Origin: Lachnospiraceae bacterium | GTDB taxonomy: Bacteria > Bacillota_A > Clostridia > Lachnospirales > Lachnospiraceae | DNA: 16,169 bases | Direction of reading: 5' to 3' | Assembly (NCBI GenBank): GCA_024690425.1 | Contig: JAILCT010000174.1 | Location: 1 to 16,169 of the forward strand | Shown here: positions 13,846 through 16,169 of the stretch, piece by piece | Layout of the letters: every line of letters begins with the position of its first letter | How positions within the stretch are numbered: position 1 is the stretch's first letter | The notes under the pieces: model-generated | Seen by the model: only the letters and a program-made list of their open reading frames with translations | Told to the model about the DNA's origin: nothing | The model's database searches: none | Program-made: the position numbers and the translations under genes

Positions 13846-15504
13846 ATGAATATAAAGGACTATTATAAAGACAGGAAGAATCAAATAGTAAGCCTGGTGT
13901 TCCTTATCACCATGCTTATAGCCTGTTCTCCGCTCATTTCAAGATACTGTATAAACGGACATGACCTGGAATATCACCTTTTACGTATTGAGAGCCTTAA
14001 GGAGGGAATAAGGATAGGCAAGCCCTTTTTAAGGGTAAATACCCTCTTTTTCGGAAATGCCGGATACGCAAGCTCAATGTTCTATCCGGACTTTCTTCTG
14101 TATATTCCGGCTCTATTAAGGTTCATTGGTCTTTCGATCAATACTTCTTATCATATCTATGTGGCTGTATGTATCATACTGTGTTATATATTTTCCTACC
14201 TGTGCGTAAAGAAGATGACAGGATCCTGCTGCGGAGCCATGGTCGCAGCGGTTACCCTTACCCTATGCCAGTATCATCTGGATGATATATATGTAAGAAG
14301 TGCAGCGGGGGAATACACAGCCTTTATCTTTATTCCCGTGGCAGTCTGCGGTATCTATAACATAATATTTGAAAAGATGGATAAGCCCCAGCTTTTTGTT
14401 TTGGGTTACGGCTGTCTTCTTCTTTCCCATACATCAACCTTTGTAATGTGTACATTCTTCGGAGCTGTGGTGCTTGTATTGTATGCAAAGAAGATCTTTT
14501 CGGATAAAAAAGTGATCCTTAAGCTTGTATTATCCGTTGTTGTGACACTTATCCTTACATGCTTTTACTGGCTGCCGATGCTTGAGCAGTTCATGAACAC
14601 GACCTTTTATGTTTCCACACCCTGGATGCAGCCTAAGGATGAGGCGGTCAATTTCCTTAAGATTTTCGGATCTTCCTTCCCGGCTCTTGGAAGCATAAGT
14701 GTTCTTATCCTTATACCCAGAATATTCATAAGAAAGAAGATGAGTGGATCTTTTCCCGGTTATGCGGATGTTCTTATTGCTGCAGGAGCCTTTTTTGCCC
14801 TTCTTTCATGCGATATCCTGCCATGGGCAAGGATAGGTAAATACCTTTCGTTCATACAGTTTCCGTGGCGCTTCTTCATCATGAGCAGTGTACTTTTTTC
14901 CATGGCAGCAGGCTTTATATTCGCAGAACTGACCGGTAAGGATGAGGAGAAGGGTGATATTATACTGATATTTATACTTATTTTATGCGGAATAAGCGGA
15001 TTTAATTCCCTTAACAGGGGAACACAGGGATATTATGATTACTCGGATGACTATTATTCCTACCTTCCCTACACTGCCAACGTTATAGCCGGAGAGTGGC
15101 TTCCTGAAGCAGTAAAGGATAAGGAAGCCCTTATAGATGACAGCCTGGTGATGGTATCGGATACAGGAGAAAAGATAGATTTTAACAGGATCGGAAACAC
15201 GATAGAGGCAGTTATAGGGGATGATTTCGAATATGCGGACGTTCCTTTCATATATTATAAAGGATACAGGGCTGTGATATCGGGGGATGACGGAAGCAGA
15301 AGGGAACTTAGGATCACAGGCGAAGGAAATAACGGCTTATGCAGGGTTTATCTTAAAAACAGCGGCAGCGGTAAGCTTAGAGTATATTACAAAGGAACGA
15401 TCCTTTCGACTTTATCATCATATATAAGTCTTTTGGGATTTCTTATTTTGGTCGTGGTCGGTTTAAGGTATGAAAAAAAAGCAGGAAAAGAGAAAATACG
15501 GTAA
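13846..15504 (+). CDS. polytopic membrane protein, GT-C / PTPS-related (YfhO-like) type, 552 aa
   Basis: Membrane protein with roughly a dozen hydrophobic segments. The first extracytoplasmic loop carries acidic and His residues typical of the GT-C glycosyltransferase fold (NGHDLEYHLLRIESLKEG: D40, E42, H44), then SSMFYPDFLLYIPALL, RSAAGEYTAF (E156) and a later FPWRFFIMSS. These resemble Pfam 6-pyruvoyl-tetrahydropterin synthase-related membrane proteins and YfhO-type proteins; the pterin name is historical and no such enzyme activity is implied. A soluble extracytoplasmic stretch (about 400-520) precedes a final membrane helix and a basic end. Likely role: lipid-linked sugar transfer to a surface glycan or protein (inference). 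TGGAGG (13826-13831) is 14 nt from ATG, a long spacing. The 3' end overlaps the next gene by 35 bp. Confidence 0.8.
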   Translation: MNIKDYYKDRKNQIVSLVFLITMLIACSPLISRYCINGHDLEYHLLRIESLKEGIRIGKPFLRVNTLFFGNAGYASSMFYPDFLLYIPALLRFIGLSINTSYHIYVAVCIILCYIFSYLCVKKMTGSCCGAMVAAVTLTLCQYHLDDIYVRSAAGEYTAFIFIPVAVCGIYNIIFEKMDKPQLFVLGYGCLLLSHTSTFVMCTFFGAVVLVLYAKKIFSDKKVILKLVLSVVVTLILTCFYWLPMLEQFMNTTFYVSTPWMQPKDEAVNFLKIFGSSFPALGSISVLILIPRIFIRKKMSGSFPGYADVLIAAGAFFALLSCDILPWARIGKYLSFIQFPWRFFIMSSVLFSMAAGFIFAELTGKDEEKGDIILIFILILCGISGFNSLNRGTQGYYDYSDDYYSYLPYTANVIAGEWLPEAVKDKEALIDDSLVMVSDTGEKIDFNRIGNTIEAVIGDDFEYADVPFIYYKGYRAVISGDDGSRRELRITGEGNNGLCRVYLKNSGSGKLRVYYKGTILSTLSSYISLLGFLILVVVGLRYEKKAGKEKIR

Positions 15505-16169
15505 AACCGGATATTTAATGGTTTTGATACAGATCATCTCACTGCTTGCCCTTACGGGATGCAACGGTATAAACCGTACCGCAGGCACTGTGGATGATAA
15601 GGCAGATCAGGAGATAACGGTAAGCAATGATATGATCAGGCAGCCGGAAGGTGCATTTATGATAAATACTGCCGGATATGAACCTGAAGGCTCTAAGGTG
15701 GCGATACTGACAGGTACATCTTCGGAGGATTCATTTAAGGTGATCGACGCAGAAACCGGAGAAACAGTTTTTACCGACAGCATCAGGTACAGGAAAGAAA
15801 CGGGATCATGTGATTTTTCCGATCTGGTCAAAGAAGGAACTTATTATATATTGACGGATTCCGGAATCCGCTCGGAGGAGTTTACGGTAAGCAGGGATAT
15901 ATACAGGCAGATCCTTGCAGGGCGGATCAGCAGGTTCGGTGAGGATGACTGGATAACAGGTAATGATGATTTCTCCTCAAGATGCCTTAAGATAACAGAT
16001 CTGCTGCTTACACAGGAATTCTTTCCTACAGCCATAGACAGGGAAGCAGTGGATGATCCGATGGTAATTCCCAGAACGGTACTGCTTGCCAAGGCACAGA
16101 CAGAGGAGCTTAAAAATACACGATTTTCTTCCGATCCGGGAGTAAACTATCAATACTCGGCGATAATGG
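15470..16169 (+). CDS. lipoprotein with cellulase-type Ig-like domain and GH9-like segment (partial)
   Basis: The gene runs off the right edge; 233 codons are visible. The start at 15470, inside the end of the previous gene, gives a basic n-region, a hydrophobic core and a clear lipobox LALTGC (C31). The internal ATG at 15518 would lose the basic n-region. Residues about 53-141 (AFMINTAGYEPEGSKVAIL, KVIDAETGETVF, DFSDLVKEGTYYIL) match the N-terminal Ig-like domain of GH9 cellulases. From 161 on, WITGND, TDLLLTQEFFPTAI, DDPMVIP and LLAKAQTEEL look like a shortened, degenerate GH9 start: the usual W-[HY]-D-A-G-D catalytic motif would read W-I-T-G-N-D, losing the first Asp. So it may bind glycan and not cut it. 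Whether the rest restores a catalytic domain cannot be seen. The ribosome site is poor (AAGG, 1 nt away), so translational coupling is likely. Confidence 0.72.
   Translation, partial: MKKKQEKRKYGKTGYLMVLIQIISLLALTGCNGINRTAGTVDDKADQEITVSNDMIRQPEGAFMINTAGYEPEGSKVAILTGTSSEDSFKVIDAETGETVFTDSIRYRKETGSCDFSDLVKEGTYYILTDSGIRSEEFTVSRDIYRQILAGRISRFGEDDWITGNDDFSSRCLKITDLLLTQEFFPTAIDREAVDDPMVIPRTVLLAKAQTEELKNTRFSSDPGVNYQYSAIM

Noticed and set aside
13832..13849. Five-codon ORF upstream of the membrane protein gene (ATG ATC GAT CTT TTA TGA)
   Set aside because: The TGGAGG lies directly against its ATG, with no spacing for initiation. Its overlap with the real start is probably chance.
1..16169. CRISPR array, insertion sequence, toxin-antitoxin or phage-defence genes
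   Set aside because: No repeat-spacer pattern, transposase motif or paired small toxin/antitoxin genes could be found on either strand.

Overview
The window looks like ordinary chromosome from a low-to-moderate GC member of the Firmicutes. It is most like Lachnospiraceae/Clostridia (a Butyrivibrio-like organism would fit), but this is inferred from gene content and not proved. The evidence is strong AGGAGG-type ribosome sites on many genes, two serine D-Ala-D-Ala carboxypeptidases, an archaeal-type (type 3) prolyl-tRNA synthetase, acetate kinase, a stand-alone TSCPD small protein, and a PEGA-domain protein with a poly-serine linker. I see no phage genes, transposase, CRISPR array or integrase.

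Layout. Bases 1-193 hold a promoter, a tRNA-Arg(CCT) and its hairpin terminator. Bases 194-489 are an AT-rich intergenic stretch with a perfect 14-bp palindrome. An unrecognised, AT-rich, cysteine-containing 336-aa protein gene follows (490-1500), then a DEDDh exonuclease with an extra Cys-rich C-terminal module (1560-2528), which converges on a membrane-anchored D-Ala-D-Ala carboxypeptidase (2545-3999, minus) across a bidirectional terminator. Bases 4000-7620 alternate in strand: trmB and the TSCPD protein (+), a membrane acyltransferase (-), an unrecognised 64-aa protein (+), and a second D-Ala-D-Ala carboxypeptidase (-). From 7620 to the right edge all genes are on the plus strand: an RluA-family pseudouridine synthase, proS, ackA, cca, a PEGA-domain protein, a polytopic GT-C-like membrane protein, and the start of a lipoprotein with a cellulase-type N-terminal Ig-like domain. 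Spacing is tight and two junctions overlap.

Functionally the window mixes translation and tRNA maturation (tRNA-Arg without an encoded CCA end, trmB, pseudouridine synthase, proS, cca) with cell-envelope work (two carboxypeptidases, acyltransferase, PEGA protein, GT-C-like protein, lipoprotein) and acetate metabolism (ackA without pta beside it).

The most interesting pattern is in the starts. Three genes (exonuclease, acyltransferase, second carboxypeptidase) lack any Shine-Dalgarno sequence, and each has a -10 box ending exactly 7 nt before the start codon. This predicts leaderless mRNAs, side by side with genes that have textbook ribosome sites. The other candidates for something undescribed are the 64-aa His/Cys protein and the PEGA / GT-C-like / GH9-like lipoprotein cluster at the right edge.
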